DNA of 7,870 nt, from NCBI GenBank assembly GCA_900756875.1, contig CAAELW010000141.1, forward strand, positions 1 through 7,870, read 5' to 3'. A program made the position numbers and the translations under genes. Source of the stretch: Pasteurellaceae bacterium (lineage in GTDB: Bacteria; Pseudomonadota; Gammaproteobacteria; Enterobacterales; Pasteurellaceae). Shown piece by piece: positions 1 through 6,460 of this stretch (position 1 is its first letter; each line of letters starts with the position of its first letter). The notes under the pieces were generated by a model. The model saw nothing but the letters and a program-made list of their open reading frames with translations. It ran no database searches and was not told where the DNA came from.

Positions 1-666
1 ACTAAGCCACTTTCATTCCATATTCTGAAAGAAAGCCATATTGCCCTTGTGGGCCAAAGTGGTGCAGGAAAAACCTCTTTAATCAATGTATTACTCGGTT
101 TCTTGCCTTATGAAGGTAGCTTAAAAATTAACGGTGTAGAACTTAATCAAAGCCGTTTAAGCGACTGGCGAAAACAAATTGCGTGGGTAGGTCAAAACCC
201 ATTACTACTACAAGGTAGCATCAAAGAAAATCTACTTTTAGGTGATATTCAAGCTACTAATGAGCAAATTGAGCAAGCCTTGATTTCTGCTCAAGCGAAA
301 GAGTTTACCGATAAATTAGGCTTGGATAGCGAAATTAAAGATGGCGGCGTTGGCGTATCTGTAGGCCAAGCTCAACGCTTAGCTATCGCCCGCGCTTTAC
401 TACGCAAAGGCAATTTATTATTACTCGATGAGCCAACGGCTAGCCTGGATGCTCAGTCTGAAAATCTGGTACTTGCTGCCCTCGCAGAAATGAGCCATAA
501 CCAAACCACCTTAATGATCACACACCGTATTGAAGATCTAAAACAATGTGACAATATTTTAGTGATGCAAGAAGGTGAAATTGTTCAACAAGGACATTTC
601 AACCAATTAAAAGATCAAGGCTTCTTTGCCGAATTATTGGCTCAACGAAAAGAGGATATTCAATAA
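1..666 (+). CDS. cydD: CydD, ATP-binding subunit of the CydDC exporter (3' part; 5' end outside window)
   Basis: This is the C-terminal 221 residues of CydD, open from base 1 in frame 1; the membrane domain lies upstream of the window. CydD pairs with CydC as an inner-membrane ABC transporter. It was long described as a glutathione/cysteine exporter, more recently linked to heme handling, and is needed for cytochrome bd assembly. The nucleotide-binding domain shows, in fragment numbering, Walker A GQSGAGKTS (18-26), a Q-loop Gln at 65, the signature VSVGQ (119-123), Walker B LLLLDEP with D143/E144, and switch His 175 in MITHR. The VSVGQAQR form of the signature, in place of LSGGQ, matches E. 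coli CydD as I remember it and separates this subunit from CydC. The stop codon overlaps the cydC start by one base (TAATG), so the two are co-transcribed and probably translationally coupled. No frameshift is seen. The family assignment is near certain. Confidence 0.95.
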   Translation, partial: TKPLSFHILKESHIALVGQSGAGKTSLINVLLGFLPYEGSLKINGVELNQSRLSDWRKQIAWVGQNPLLLQGSIKENLLLGDIQATNEQIEQALISAQAKEFTDKLGLDSEIKDGGVGVSVGQAQRLAIARALLRKGNLLLLDEPTASLDAQSENLVLAALAEMSHNQTTLMITHRIEDLKQCDNILVMQEGEIVQQGHFNQLKDQGFFAELLAQRKEDIQ

Positions 667-2396
667 TGCGTGCCTTACTTCCCTTTTTACGTTTATTTAA
701 ATTCGCCAAGTTGCCTTTATTTTTAGGCTTGGTTTTAATGATTACAGGCCTCGCATCGAGTATTGGTTTGCTAACCACATCGGGTTGGTTTTTAGCCGCA
801 ACAGCTATTGCGGGTCTTGGCACGTTATTTAATTTCTTCTATCCATCTGCTTCTGTGCGTGGGCTTGCTATTAGCCGCACCCTTTTCCGCTATTTTGAAA
901 AGTTAGTGACGCACGATGCGACTTTCCGTATTCTGGCTAAATTACGCGTACAAGTTTTTGAGAAGATTATTCCCTTAAGTCCTGCAGTGTTAAATCGCTA
1001 CCGTAACAGCGATTTATTAAACCGCTTAGTGTCTGATGTAGATACCCTCGATAGCCTTTATCTTCGCTTAATTGCGCCATTTATTACGGCTATTTTTGTG
1101 ATTCTAGCCATGTGTATTGGCCTAAGTTTCGTCAATGCACCTTTAGCCTTAGGTTTAGGCATTAGCCTGCTTTTATTAGTATTCGTCATTCCAACCGTTT
1201 TCTACCAACTGGGTAAAAAATTTGGCGATAAACTCGTGCATTCACGCGCACTTTATCGCACACAATTCTTAGAATTTATCCAAGCTCAAGCGGAATTATT
1301 ACTCTTTAATGCTGAAGATAAATTGAAAGATAACATGGCTAAAACTGAAGCTAACTGGCAAGCAGACCAACAAAAAGAAGCCAATTTAAGCGGATTTTCA
1401 ACCGCACTTTCACTCTTCTTAAATGGTTTAATTATTGCTGCAATGTTGTGGTTTAGCTCCCAAGCGGAGTTTGGTAACGATGAATATCGCATGGCGTTTA
1501 TTGCGCTCTTTACTTTTGCGGCCTTAGCCTCATTTGAAATCTTAATGCCATTAGGTTCTGCATTCTTACATATCGGGCAAGTAATCGCGTCCGCGGAACG
1601 CGTGACAGATATTATCGATCAGCAACCATTAGTGACCTTTAATGGCAAAGCTGAGTTCGATCAAAATGCCACAACATTAATTGAAGCGAAAGATCTTTCT
1701 TTTACTTATCCTGAACGTCAAAATCGTGCTTTAGAAAATTTGAATTTAACCATTCAAAAAGGTAAAAAAGTCGCAATTTTAGGTAAAACAGGCAGCGGAA
1801 AGTCTACGCTATTACAACTTTTAGTACGTAATTATGATGCTAATCAAGGAGAATTATTCCTTGCTGGAAAACCGATTTCCGATTATGCAGAAGACACATT
1901 ACGCAGCCAATTCTGCTTTTTAACACAACGTGTTCATGTATTTAGCGATACACTTCGTCAAAATCTGCAATTCGCAAGTGCGGTCAATATTTCAGATGAA
2001 AAAATGATTGAGGTGTTAAATCAGGTTGGTTTAGGCAAATTATTGGAACAAGAACAAGGCTTAGATATTTGGTTAGGTGATGGCGGCCGTCCACTTTCTG
2101 GTGGAGAACAACGTCGTTTGGGCTTAGCACGTATTTTGCTTAATGATGCACCAATTTTATTATTAGATGAGCCAACTGAAGGTTTAGATCGTGAAACTGA
2201 ACGCAAAATTCTGCGTTTAATTCTTGCCCATGCTGAAAATAAAACCTTAATTATGGTGACTCACCGCTTAACGGCGATTGAGCAATTTGATGAGCTTTGT
2301 GTGATTGATGAAGCGAAGCTAATTGAAAAAGGCACTTATGCAGAATTATTGCAGTTAGAAAAAGGGTTCTTCAAACAATTAGTGGAGCGAGTGTAA
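666..2396 (+). CDS. cydC: CydC, ABC exporter subunit for cytochrome bd assembly
   Basis: A complete 576-residue ABC half-transporter, close to the E. coli length (573). It is the partner of CydD in the CydDC heterodimer that supports periplasmic redox balance and cytochrome bd maturation. The N-terminal ~330 residues form the exporter membrane domain. A hydrophobic stretch at about 16-43 includes the typical LTTSGWFLAA segment, with further hydrophobic spans around 155-180 and 245-300. The ATPase domain has Walker A GKTGSGKST (373-381), signature LSGGE (477-481), Walker B ILLLDEP with D501/E502, and switch His 533 in MVTHR. The start is fixed by the one-base overlap with the cydD stop. Two uptake signal sequences lie inside the gene. 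Only 18 bases separate its stop from the 3' end of the oppositely transcribed 4.5S RNA gene, and no terminator of its own is visible. Confidence 0.96.
   Translation: MRALLPFLRLFKFAKLPLFLGLVLMITGLASSIGLLTTSGWFLAATAIAGLGTLFNFFYPSASVRGLAISRTLFRYFEKLVTHDATFRILAKLRVQVFEKIIPLSPAVLNRYRNSDLLNRLVSDVDTLDSLYLRLIAPFITAIFVILAMCIGLSFVNAPLALGLGISLLLLVFVIPTVFYQLGKKFGDKLVHSRALYRTQFLEFIQAQAELLLFNAEDKLKDNMAKTEANWQADQQKEANLSGFSTALSLFLNGLIIAAMLWFSSQAEFGNDEYRMAFIALFTFAALASFEILMPLGSAFLHIGQVIASAERVTDIIDQQPLVTFNGKAEFDQNATTLIEAKDLSFTYPERQNRALENLNLTIQKGKKVAILGKTGSGKSTLLQLLVRNYDANQGELFLAGKPISDYAEDTLRSQFCFLTQRVHVFSDTLRQNLQFASAVNISDEKMIEVLNQVGLGKLLEQEQGLDIWLGDGGRPLSGGEQRRLGLARILLNDAPILLLDEPTEGLDRETERKILRLILAHAENKTLIMVTHRLTAIEQFDELCVIDEAKLIEKGTYAELLQLEKGFFKQLVERV
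1401..1409 (-). repeat. DNA uptake signal sequence (USS) in cydC
   Basis: Exact ACCGCACTT, that is AAGTGCGGT on the minus strand, the core uptake signal of the Haemophilus branch of Pasteurellaceae. It lies in the coding sequence of cydC. Confidence 0.9.
1976..1984 (+). repeat. DNA uptake signal sequence (USS) in cydC
   Basis: Exact AAGTGCGGT core on the plus strand, inside the ATPase-domain part of cydC, followed by the usual C and AT-rich bases. Confidence 0.9.
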
Positions 2397-2414
2397 AATA
2401 AGGAAGGATAAGTT

Positions 2415-2528
2415 GGGTGGAAATCTTCCCAGCTTATTCTCGGCACACAGAAATTCCGACTTTGGCTGCTTTCTTCCGAACCTGACCGAGTAAACCGGAC
2501 ACCGTTGCGAGAGACCGAGAAGATTTCC
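2415..2528 (-). ncRNA. ffs: 4.5S RNA, signal recognition particle RNA
   Basis: On the minus strand this 114-nt stretch matches the bacterial 4.5S RNA, the RNA that binds Ffh and directs nascent inner-membrane proteins to FtsY. It has the same length as the E. coli RNA. The apical domain is clear: GGTCAGGTTCGGAAGAAAGC, with the GGAA tetraloop at 2474-2477 closed by C-G, followed by the conserved AGCAGCC. The pair next to the closing pair is U-A here (2479/2472) where E. coli, from memory, has C-G, a compensated change that supports a working structure. The ends form a perfect 10-bp helix, GGAAATCTTC (2528-2519) with GAAGATTTCC (2428-2419), followed by ACCC as in E. coli. The ends given are those of the mature RNA by analogy. 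No clear hairpin terminator follows; there is a T-rich stretch downstream (2394-2414). Confidence 0.93.
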
Positions 2529-2551
2529 ATTGATATCGCAATGCGATTAGG

Positions 2552-2586
2552 TGGGCTATTATGCAAGAATTGGCCCTGTATTGCAA
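2552..2586 (-). promoter_or_regulatory. Sigma70 promoter of ffs
   Basis: On the minus strand, TTGCAA (2586-2581) is followed by exactly 17 bases and then CATAAT (2563-2558). The predicted start is near 2552. This leaves a leader of about 24 nt before the mature 5' end at 2528, in line with the RNase P-removed leader of E. coli pre-4.5S RNA. The leader contains the near-palindrome ATCGCATTGCGAT. Confidence 0.65.
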
Positions 2587-2626
2587 AGGTTAATTTATCA
2601 ATTCGGTGAATTTGACGAGAAAATCA

Positions 2627-2635
2627 ACCGCACTT
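2627..2635 (-). repeat. DNA uptake signal sequence (USS) upstream of nrdG
   Basis: Exact ACCGCACTT (AAGTGCGGT on the minus strand), 17 bases before the nrdG start codon and outside any gene. Confidence 0.9.
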
Positions 2636-2652
2636 TTAAGTAAGATAAAACT

Positions 2653-3120
2653 ATGAACTATCTCCAATACTACCCTACCGATGTTGTAAATGGCGAAGGT
2701 ACCCGTTGTACCCTTTTCGTTAGCGGTTGTACGCATGGTTGCCGTGGTTGCTACAACCAAAAGAGCTGGTCTTTTGATAATGGCGTATTATTTGATGAAG
2801 CAATGGAACAACAGATCATCAATGATTTAAAAGATACGCGTATTAAACGTCAAGGGCTCACGCTTTCTGGTGGAGATCCGATGCATCCTCGTAATGTCGA
2901 AGTCTTACTTCCTTTTGTACAACGTGTCAAAAAAGAATGTCCCGATAAAGACATTTGGGTGTGGACGGGATATAAACTGAATGAACTTGATGATTATCAA
3001 CGTCAAATGTTGCCTTATATTGACGTGCTCATTGATGGAAAATTTATACAAGAACAGGCTGACCCAAGCTTGGTTTGGCGAGGTTCAGCCAATCAAGTGA
3101 TTTATCGTTTTAAGGTTTAA
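2653..3120 (+). CDS. nrdG: NrdG, anaerobic ribonucleotide reductase-activating protein (radical SAM)
   Basis: A complete 155-residue protein, the usual length of NrdG (154 in E. coli). It is a cytoplasmic radical SAM enzyme. Its [4Fe-4S] cluster cleaves S-adenosylmethionine to place the glycyl radical on NrdD, allowing dNTP synthesis without oxygen. The cluster motif CTHGCRGC supplies C26, C30 and C33, followed by Tyr34. The SGGDP motif that contacts the SAM amino group is at 72-76. The segments VNGEGTRCTLFVSGC, TRIKRQG and DIWVWTGYKL are typical of NrdG rather than of PflA. The ribosome site is weak (TAAG-type bases a short way upstream of the ATG). The partner nrdD is not in the window. The gene converges on yjjV: the two stop codons share TTAA, leaving no room for a terminator between them. 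Confidence 0.96.
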   Translation: MNYLQYYPTDVVNGEGTRCTLFVSGCTHGCRGCYNQKSWSFDNGVLFDEAMEQQIINDLKDTRIKRQGLTLSGGDPMHPRNVEVLLPFVQRVKKECPDKDIWVWTGYKLNELDDYQRQMLPYIDVLIDGKFIQEQADPSLVWRGSANQVIYRFKV

Positions 3121-3905
3121 CCGAATAAGCTTAAGCTATTCTGCCAAGTCATTTCTTTAATTACTTCAGCATTTTCACTTCTTAAACAGCATAACGCTTC
3201 AAAGGTGTGAACTATCCGCTCTGGTCGATTAGGTTGTCCTTGAAAGCCAAACACCGGCATATCTGGTGTATCCGTTTCTAATACCAACGCCTCTAATGGC
3301 AACTTCGCAATCGCTTGACGCGTTTTATTCGCACGTTCATAAGTAATCGTGCCGCCTACGCCAATTTTATAGCCTAAATCCACAAATCGTTTTGCTTGAT
3401 CATAACTCCCTGAAAAACCATGCACGACTCCACATTTCGGTAAATTTGCCTGTTTCAAAAAGCGGAATAATTGCTCATGGGATTTTCGGCTATGTAAATT
3501 GACCGACAGATTGTATTTCTTCGCTAAATAAAGCTGACTTTCTAAGAAGTACTGTTGCTTTTGCCATAATTCATCCGTCAATAAATCAGGAATCGCACAT
3601 TCTAAACCTATTTCTGCTACGGCTGTACAATTTTGATCTCGTACAGATAACGCCGTATCCAATGTTTCTAAATCATGCTCTTGATGCTCTTTGATATAAA
3701 GAGGATGCAACCCAAGTCCACAATAAAGATGCTCAGGGAAAAGTGCGGTCATATTTTGGATCGTTTTAAAATCCGACTCTTTTACTGCCACAATCAAGAT
3801 TTTCTGCACATCAGCTTGCTTAGCATTATCCACGAGCTGAGCTAATGGCTCACCAGTGTCATGATGAAGATAATCAAGGTGGGTATGAGTATCGAAGAAA
3901 GGCAT
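3117..3905 (-). CDS. yjjV: YjjV, TatD-family metal-dependent hydrolase/DNase
   Basis: A 262-residue TIM-barrel hydrolase of the TatD family, probably cytoplasmic. The family's known activity is metal-dependent DNase (3'-5' exonuclease for TatD); the substrate of the YjjV branch is not settled. Metal ligands expected for the family are all visible: H7 and H9 in DTHTH, E98 in AEIGLE, H138 in NLHSR, H162 in VVHGFSGS and D212 in LETDTPDMP. The segments RFVDLGYKIGVGGTITY and GFQGQPNRPER are close to E. coli YjjV and separate it from YcfH and TatD. The start at 3905 is the farthest upstream in frame, and the ribosome site is weak (AAGTGA). The gene lies downstream of ppiB but behind a hairpin terminator, so it probably has its own promoter or depends on read-through. 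One uptake signal lies inside it. Confidence 0.92.
   Translation of the reverse strand: MPFFDTHTHLDYLHHDTGEPLAQLVDNAKQADVQKILIVAVKESDFKTIQNMTALFPEHLYCGLGLHPLYIKEHQEHDLETLDTALSVRDQNCTAVAEIGLECAIPDLLTDELWQKQQYFLESQLYLAKKYNLSVNLHSRKSHEQLFRFLKQANLPKCGVVHGFSGSYDQAKRFVDLGYKIGVGGTITYERANKTRQAIAKLPLEALVLETDTPDMPVFGFQGQPNRPERIVHTFEALCCLRSENAEVIKEMTWQNSLSLFG
3741..3749 (+). repeat. DNA uptake signal sequence (USS) in yjjV
   Basis: Exact AAGTGCGGT core on the plus strand, within the yjjV coding region. Confidence 0.9.
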
Positions 3906-3923
3906 CGCATTATTTCACTTAAG

Positions 3924-3955
3924 AAAAAGGTGTGTAGATTACGCATCCCCACACC
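3924..3955 (-). terminator. Rho-independent terminator of ppiB
   Basis: On the minus strand, GGTGTG (3955-3950) pairs with CACACC (3934-3929). Inside it GAT pairs with ATC around a GCGTA loop, with a small imperfect region between the two stems. Five T residues (3928-3924) follow directly. It lies just after the ppiB stop and before the yjjV start. Confidence 0.7.
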
Positions 3956-3962
3956 GAATTAA

Positions 3963-4472
3963 TTATTCAACAGAAACAGATGTAATCACGACATCTTCTG
4001 TTGGAACGTCTTGGTGGAAGCCTTTATTACCGGTTTTTACTTTCTTGATTTTATCAACCACATCCATGCCTTCAACCACTTCGCCGAATACGGCATAGCC
4101 CCATTCTTGCACAACTTCACGGCCAAACATCTCTTTTGAGCGATAGTTTAAGAAGTCATTATCAGCTACGTTAATGAAGAATTGTGCTGTTGCAGAATGT
4201 GGATCAGAGGTACGCGCCATGGCGATTGTGCCACGTTTATTGCTTAAACGATTGTTAGCTTCATTTTGGATCGGTGCGTTTGTTGCTTTTTCACGCATTC
4301 CGCTTTCCATACCACCGCCTTGGATCATAAATCCATCAATAACACGATGGAAAATTGTGTTATTATAGAAACCGTTTTTACAATAATTTAAAAAGTTTTC
4401 TGCAGTGATTGGCGCTTTATCAAAATCAAGTTTAATTTTAATATCGCCAAAATTTGTGTGTAATGTAACCAT
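3963..4472 (-). CDS. ppiB: PpiB, cytoplasmic peptidyl-prolyl cis-trans isomerase (cyclophilin B)
   Basis: A 169-residue single-domain cyclophilin that speeds cis-trans isomerisation of prolyl bonds. There is no signal peptide, so it acts in the cytoplasm. The catalytic core is present: [14 protein letters not shown] with Arg43, Phe48 and Gln51, then [16 protein letters not shown] (85-100), and the closing HQDVP segment. It starts [10 protein letters not shown], nearly as E. coli PpiB (MVTFHTNHGD). Between DFLN and WGY it has 14 residues where E. coli, from memory, has 8, which explains the slightly greater length. I chose the start at 4472 because a good ribosome site, AAGAGGA (4486-4480), sits 7 bases before it and the homologue begins there. 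A longer in-frame start at 4535 is not supported. It is divergent from cysS, as in E. coli. Confidence 0.96.
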   Translation of the reverse strand: MVTLHTNFGDIKIKLDFDKAPITAENFLNYCKNGFYNNTIFHRVIDGFMIQGGGMESGMREKATNAPIQNEANNRLSNKRGTIAMARTSDPHSATAQFFINVADNDFLNYRSKEMFGREVVQEWGYAVFGEVVEGMDVVDKIKKVKTGNKGFHQDVPTEDVVITSVSVE

Positions 4473-4502
4473 GTTGTTTTCCTCTTGAAAATTAAGGCGT
4501 TC

Positions 4503-4508
4503 ATTATT
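4503..4508 (-). promoter_or_regulatory. Possible extended -10 element of ppiB
   Basis: On the minus strand TGGAATAAT contains AATAAT (4508-4503) with the TGn extension, about 31 bases before the ppiB start codon. No good -35 hexamer is seen at the right distance, so this is tentative. Confidence 0.3.
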
Positions 4509-4544
4509 CCACAAATGGTGAGAAAGTGCCACCATAAGCAGAAA

Positions 4545-4553
4545 AAGTGCGGT
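4545..4553 (+). repeat. DNA uptake signal sequence (USS) between ppiB and cysS
   Basis: Exact AAGTGCGGT preceded by further A residues and followed by C, in the divergent gap. A partial copy (AAGTGCC) lies about 20 bases earlier. Confidence 0.9.
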
Positions 4554-4583
4554 CGTTTTACAACCTGTTTTAAGAGAAAAAAT

Positions 4584-5963
4584 ATGTTAAAGATTTTTAA
4601 TACCCTCACTCGTGAAAAAGAAGTATTCAAACCTATCCATGAAGGAAAAGTGGGTATGTATGTGTGCGGCGTGACCGTTTACGATTTATGCCATATTGGC
4701 CACGGTCGTACCTTTGTGTGTTTTGATGTGATTGCTCGCTACTTACGCTCTTTAGGTTACGATTTGACTTATGTGCGAAATATCACGGATGTGGACGATA
4801 AAATCATTAAACGTGCATTAGAAAACAAAGAAACCTGCGATCAACTTGTAGATCGTATGGTGCAAGAAATGTATAAAGATTTTGATGCATTAAACGTATT
4901 ACGCCCTGATTTTGAGCCTCGTGCGACGCATCATATCCCTGAAATTATTGAGATTGTGGAAAAACTGATTGCACGTGGTCATGCTTATGTTGCAGACAAT
5001 GGCGATGTGATGTTTGATGTAGAAAGCTTTAAAGAATACGGCAAATTATCGCGCCAAGATCTTGACCAATTACAAGCCGGTGCACGTATTGAAATTAATG
5101 AAATCAAGAAAAATCCAATGGATTTCGTGCTTTGGAAAATGTCAAAAGAAAACGAACCAAGCTGGCCATCCCCATGGGGCGCAGGTCGTCCAGGTTGGCA
5201 CATTGAATGTTCGGCAATGAACTGCAAACAACTTGGTGAACATTTTGATATTCACGGCGGTGGCTCTGACTTAATGTTCCCACACCACGAAAATGAAATT
5301 GCCCAATCTTGCTGTGCTCATGGCGGCCAATATGTGAATTATTGGATCCATTCCGGCATGATCATGGTAGATAAAGAAAAAATGTCGAAATCCCTCGGCA
5401 ACTTCTTCACTATTCGTGATGTATTAAACCACTACAATGCAGAAGCGGTGCGTTATTTCTTACTAACAGCACACTATCGCAGCCAACTCAATTATAGTGA
5501 AGAAAACCTGAATTTAGCACAAGGTGCATTAGAACGTTTGTACACCGCTTTACGTGGCACCGATCAAAGTGCGGTTGCTTTTGGCGGTGAAAATTTTGTG
5601 GAAGCCTTCCGTGAAGCAATGGACGATGATTTCAATACGCCGAACGCTCTTTCTGTCTTATTTGAAATGGCGCGTGAAATCAATAAATTGAAAACTGAAG
5701 ATGCAGAAAAAGCCAATGGTCTTGCTGCTCGTTTACGTGAATTAGCAGGTATCTTAGGTTTACTTCAACAAGATCCAGAAAAATTCTTACAAGCTGGCTC
5801 TGACGATGATGAAGTCGCAAAAATTGAAGCGCTCATCAAACAACGCAACGAAGCGCGTGCAGCTAAAGATTGGGCTGCTGCGGATGCGGCACGTAATGAG
5901 CTCACCGCAATGGGTATTGTTTTAGAAGATGGCGCTAACGGCACGACGTGGCGTAAACAATAA
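4584..5963 (+). CDS. cysS: CysS, cysteinyl-tRNA synthetase
   Basis: A 459-residue class I aminoacyl-tRNA synthetase that charges tRNA-Cys with cysteine in the cytoplasm. The length fits the family (461 in E. coli). The HIGH signature is at 37-40 (CHIGHGRT) and KMSKS at 266-270. The zinc site that discriminates cysteine is complete: C28, C209, H234 and E238, the same numbering as I recall for E. coli. The C-terminal third carries the helical DALR-type anticodon-binding region and ends in [12 protein letters not shown] chose the start at 4584 because [10 protein letters not shown] is the normal family N-terminus and AAGAGAAAA precedes it. An in-frame ATG at 4485 would add 33 unrelated residues translated through the uptake signal. 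One uptake signal lies within the gene. A strong hairpin follows 14 bases after the stop. Confidence 0.97.
   Translation: MLKIFNTLTREKEVFKPIHEGKVGMYVCGVTVYDLCHIGHGRTFVCFDVIARYLRSLGYDLTYVRNITDVDDKIIKRALENKETCDQLVDRMVQEMYKDFDALNVLRPDFEPRATHHIPEIIEIVEKLIARGHAYVADNGDVMFDVESFKEYGKLSRQDLDQLQAGARIEINEIKKNPMDFVLWKMSKENEPSWPSPWGAGRPGWHIECSAMNCKQLGEHFDIHGGGSDLMFPHHENEIAQSCCAHGGQYVNYWIHSGMIMVDKEKMSKSLGNFFTIRDVLNHYNAEAVRYFLLTAHYRSQLNYSEENLNLAQGALERLYTALRGTDQSAVAFGGENFVEAFREAMDDDFNTPNALSVLFEMAREINKLKTEDAEKANGLAARLRELAGILGLLQQDPEKFLQAGSDDDEVAKIEALIKQRNEARAAKDWAAADAARNELTAMGIVLEDGANGTTWRKQ
5567..5575 (+). repeat. DNA uptake signal sequence (USS) in cysS
   Basis: Exact AAGTGCGGT core on the plus strand, within cysS, in the part coding for the C-terminal third. 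Confidence 0.9.
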
Positions 5964-5977
5964 TCTTGCTTTGATAT

Positions 5978-6012
5978 AAAAACTGCGGTCAATTTGACCG
6001 CAGTTTTTCTTT
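5978..6012. terminator. Bidirectional Rho-independent terminator between cysS and the Met-rich gene
   Basis: AAAAACTGCGGTC (5978-5990) and GACCGCAGTTTTT (5996-6008) form a perfect 13-bp stem around AATTT. A run of T follows on each strand, so it can end both cysS (plus) and the convergent Met-rich gene (minus). The arms hold AACTGCGGT, one base from the uptake signal, in inverted orientation. Confidence 0.92.
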
Positions 6013-6025
6013 TAAGCAGAAAGCA

Positions 6026-6346
6026 TTACATTTTCGGTGCTTTCATTGTTTTTGCTTTTTTCTTCATTTCTTTTGCTTTCATTTTATCTGATTTCATCTT
6101 ATTGGATTCCATTTCTTCTGATTTCATATTATCCATTTTCATGTCGTGAGATTTCATCATACTATCAGACTTCATTCCATCAGATGCCATTTTATCGTTT
6201 TGCATTGGCATAGCGTCTTTTGTCATCGGCATGGGATCTTTTGCCATCGACATTTCATTAGATTTCATATCGGTCGCATAAAGACTGGTTGCAAAGAAAA
6301 GTGCAGCAATAGCAGTAAAGGTTGTTTTTACAGTAATATTTTTCAT
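6026..6346 (-). CDS. Exported methionine-rich MXKDX-repeat protein
   Basis: A 106-residue protein with a clear Sec signal peptide: MKNITVK, a hydrophobic core, then a likely cut after SLYA at residue 24. The mature 82 residues have 20 methionines (24%), many lysines and acidic residues, one histidine, and no Cys, Phe, Tyr or Trp. They are built from imperfect five-residue units such as MAKDP, MTKDA, MKSDS, MKSDK and MKSEE. This fits the small pentapeptide MXKDX-repeat family, whose function is not firmly known. A good ribosome site, AAGGAAG (6360-6354), lies 7 bases before the ATG. The gene is divergent from an ECF sigma/anti-sigma operon and convergent with cysS. By analogy with Met-rich periplasmic scavengers controlled by ECF factors, I infer a sacrificial methionine sink for hypochlorite-type oxidants. 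Binding of copper through Met clusters is an alternative. The family call is sound; the role is a guess. Confidence 0.85.
   Translation of the reverse strand: MKNITVKTTFTAIAALFFATSLYATDMKSNEMSMAKDPMPMTKDAMPMQNDKMASDGMKSDSMMKSHDMKMDNMKSEEMESNKMKSDKMKAKEMKKKAKTMKAPKM
6029..6274 (-). repeat. Degenerate tandem repeat coding for MXKDX units
   Basis: The mature part of the Met-rich protein is encoded by degenerate ~15-base units. Versions of GATTTCAT/CTTTCAT recur on the plus strand, for example around 6050-6175. The units are imperfect at DNA level, so selection on the peptide pattern seems likely; slippage could change copy number. Confidence 0.6.
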
Positions 6347-6385
6347 TTTGAATCTTCCTTAAATTTGTGAATAATTAGCGTGATC

Positions 6386-6413
6386 TTGAAAGGTCTTTTC
6401 CTTTCATTATCAT
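6386..6413 (+). promoter_or_regulatory. Possible sigma70-type promoter of the ECF sigma operon
   Basis: TTGAAA (6386-6391), 16 bases, then TATCAT (6408-6413); each hexamer has 5 of 6 consensus bases. The predicted start is near 6420, leaving a leader of about 40 bases. The spacer contains most of the 7-bp inverted repeat. An autoregulated ECF promoter is equally possible, but I cannot recognise its hexamers. Confidence 0.4.
6387..6406. promoter_or_regulatory. Inverted repeat in the divergent promoter region (operator candidate)
   Basis: TGAAAGG (6387-6393), a 6-base spacer, then CCTTTCA (6400-6406) make a perfect 7-bp inverted repeat between the divergent Met-rich and sigma factor genes. The two-fold symmetry suits a dimeric regulator. 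It would equally give each direction the same -35-like element. Confidence 0.45.
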
Positions 6414-6460
6414 TAGACGAATGAGGAACCTATTTCTTACACATTTTCCAAGGAAAAAAT

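Noticed and set aside
2336..2566. 76-codon minus-strand frame across cydC end and the gap
   Set aside because: It is explained by the 4.5S RNA gene and cydC; there is no coding signal.
2612..2627. FNR-type site before nrdG (TTGAC...ATCAA)
   Set aside because: The half-sites are 6 rather than 4 bases apart and one is imperfect, so it does not fit the FNR consensus, although anaerobic control would make sense.
2612..2640. Promoter TTGACG-17-TTTAAG for nrdG
   Set aside because: The -10 is poor and would leave only about 6 bases of leader before the ATG.
4473..4535. In-frame upstream ATG that would lengthen PpiB by 21 residues
   Set aside because: The extra residues translate the ribosome-binding region itself, and the homologue starts at MVTLHTN.
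4485..4583. In-frame upstream ATG that would lengthen CysS by 33 residues
   Set aside because: The extension has no family similarity, runs through an uptake signal and overlaps the ppiB leader. The start at 4584 has a ribosome site and the normal N-terminus.
6146..6370. His/Phe-rich 74-codon plus-strand frame
   Set aside because: It is the antisense of the Met-rich repeat gene; its odd composition follows from the Met and Lys codons on the other strand.
6403..6419. Fur box in the divergent region (TAATGATAAT on the minus strand)
   Set aside because: Ten bases match one part of the 19-bp consensus, but the remaining half does not; AT-rich chance match is likely.
6425..6452. ECF-type -35 GGAACC upstream of the sigma gene
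   Set aside because: No GTC/TCTAA-like -10 lies 16-17 bases downstream, and the start would fall on the ribosome site.
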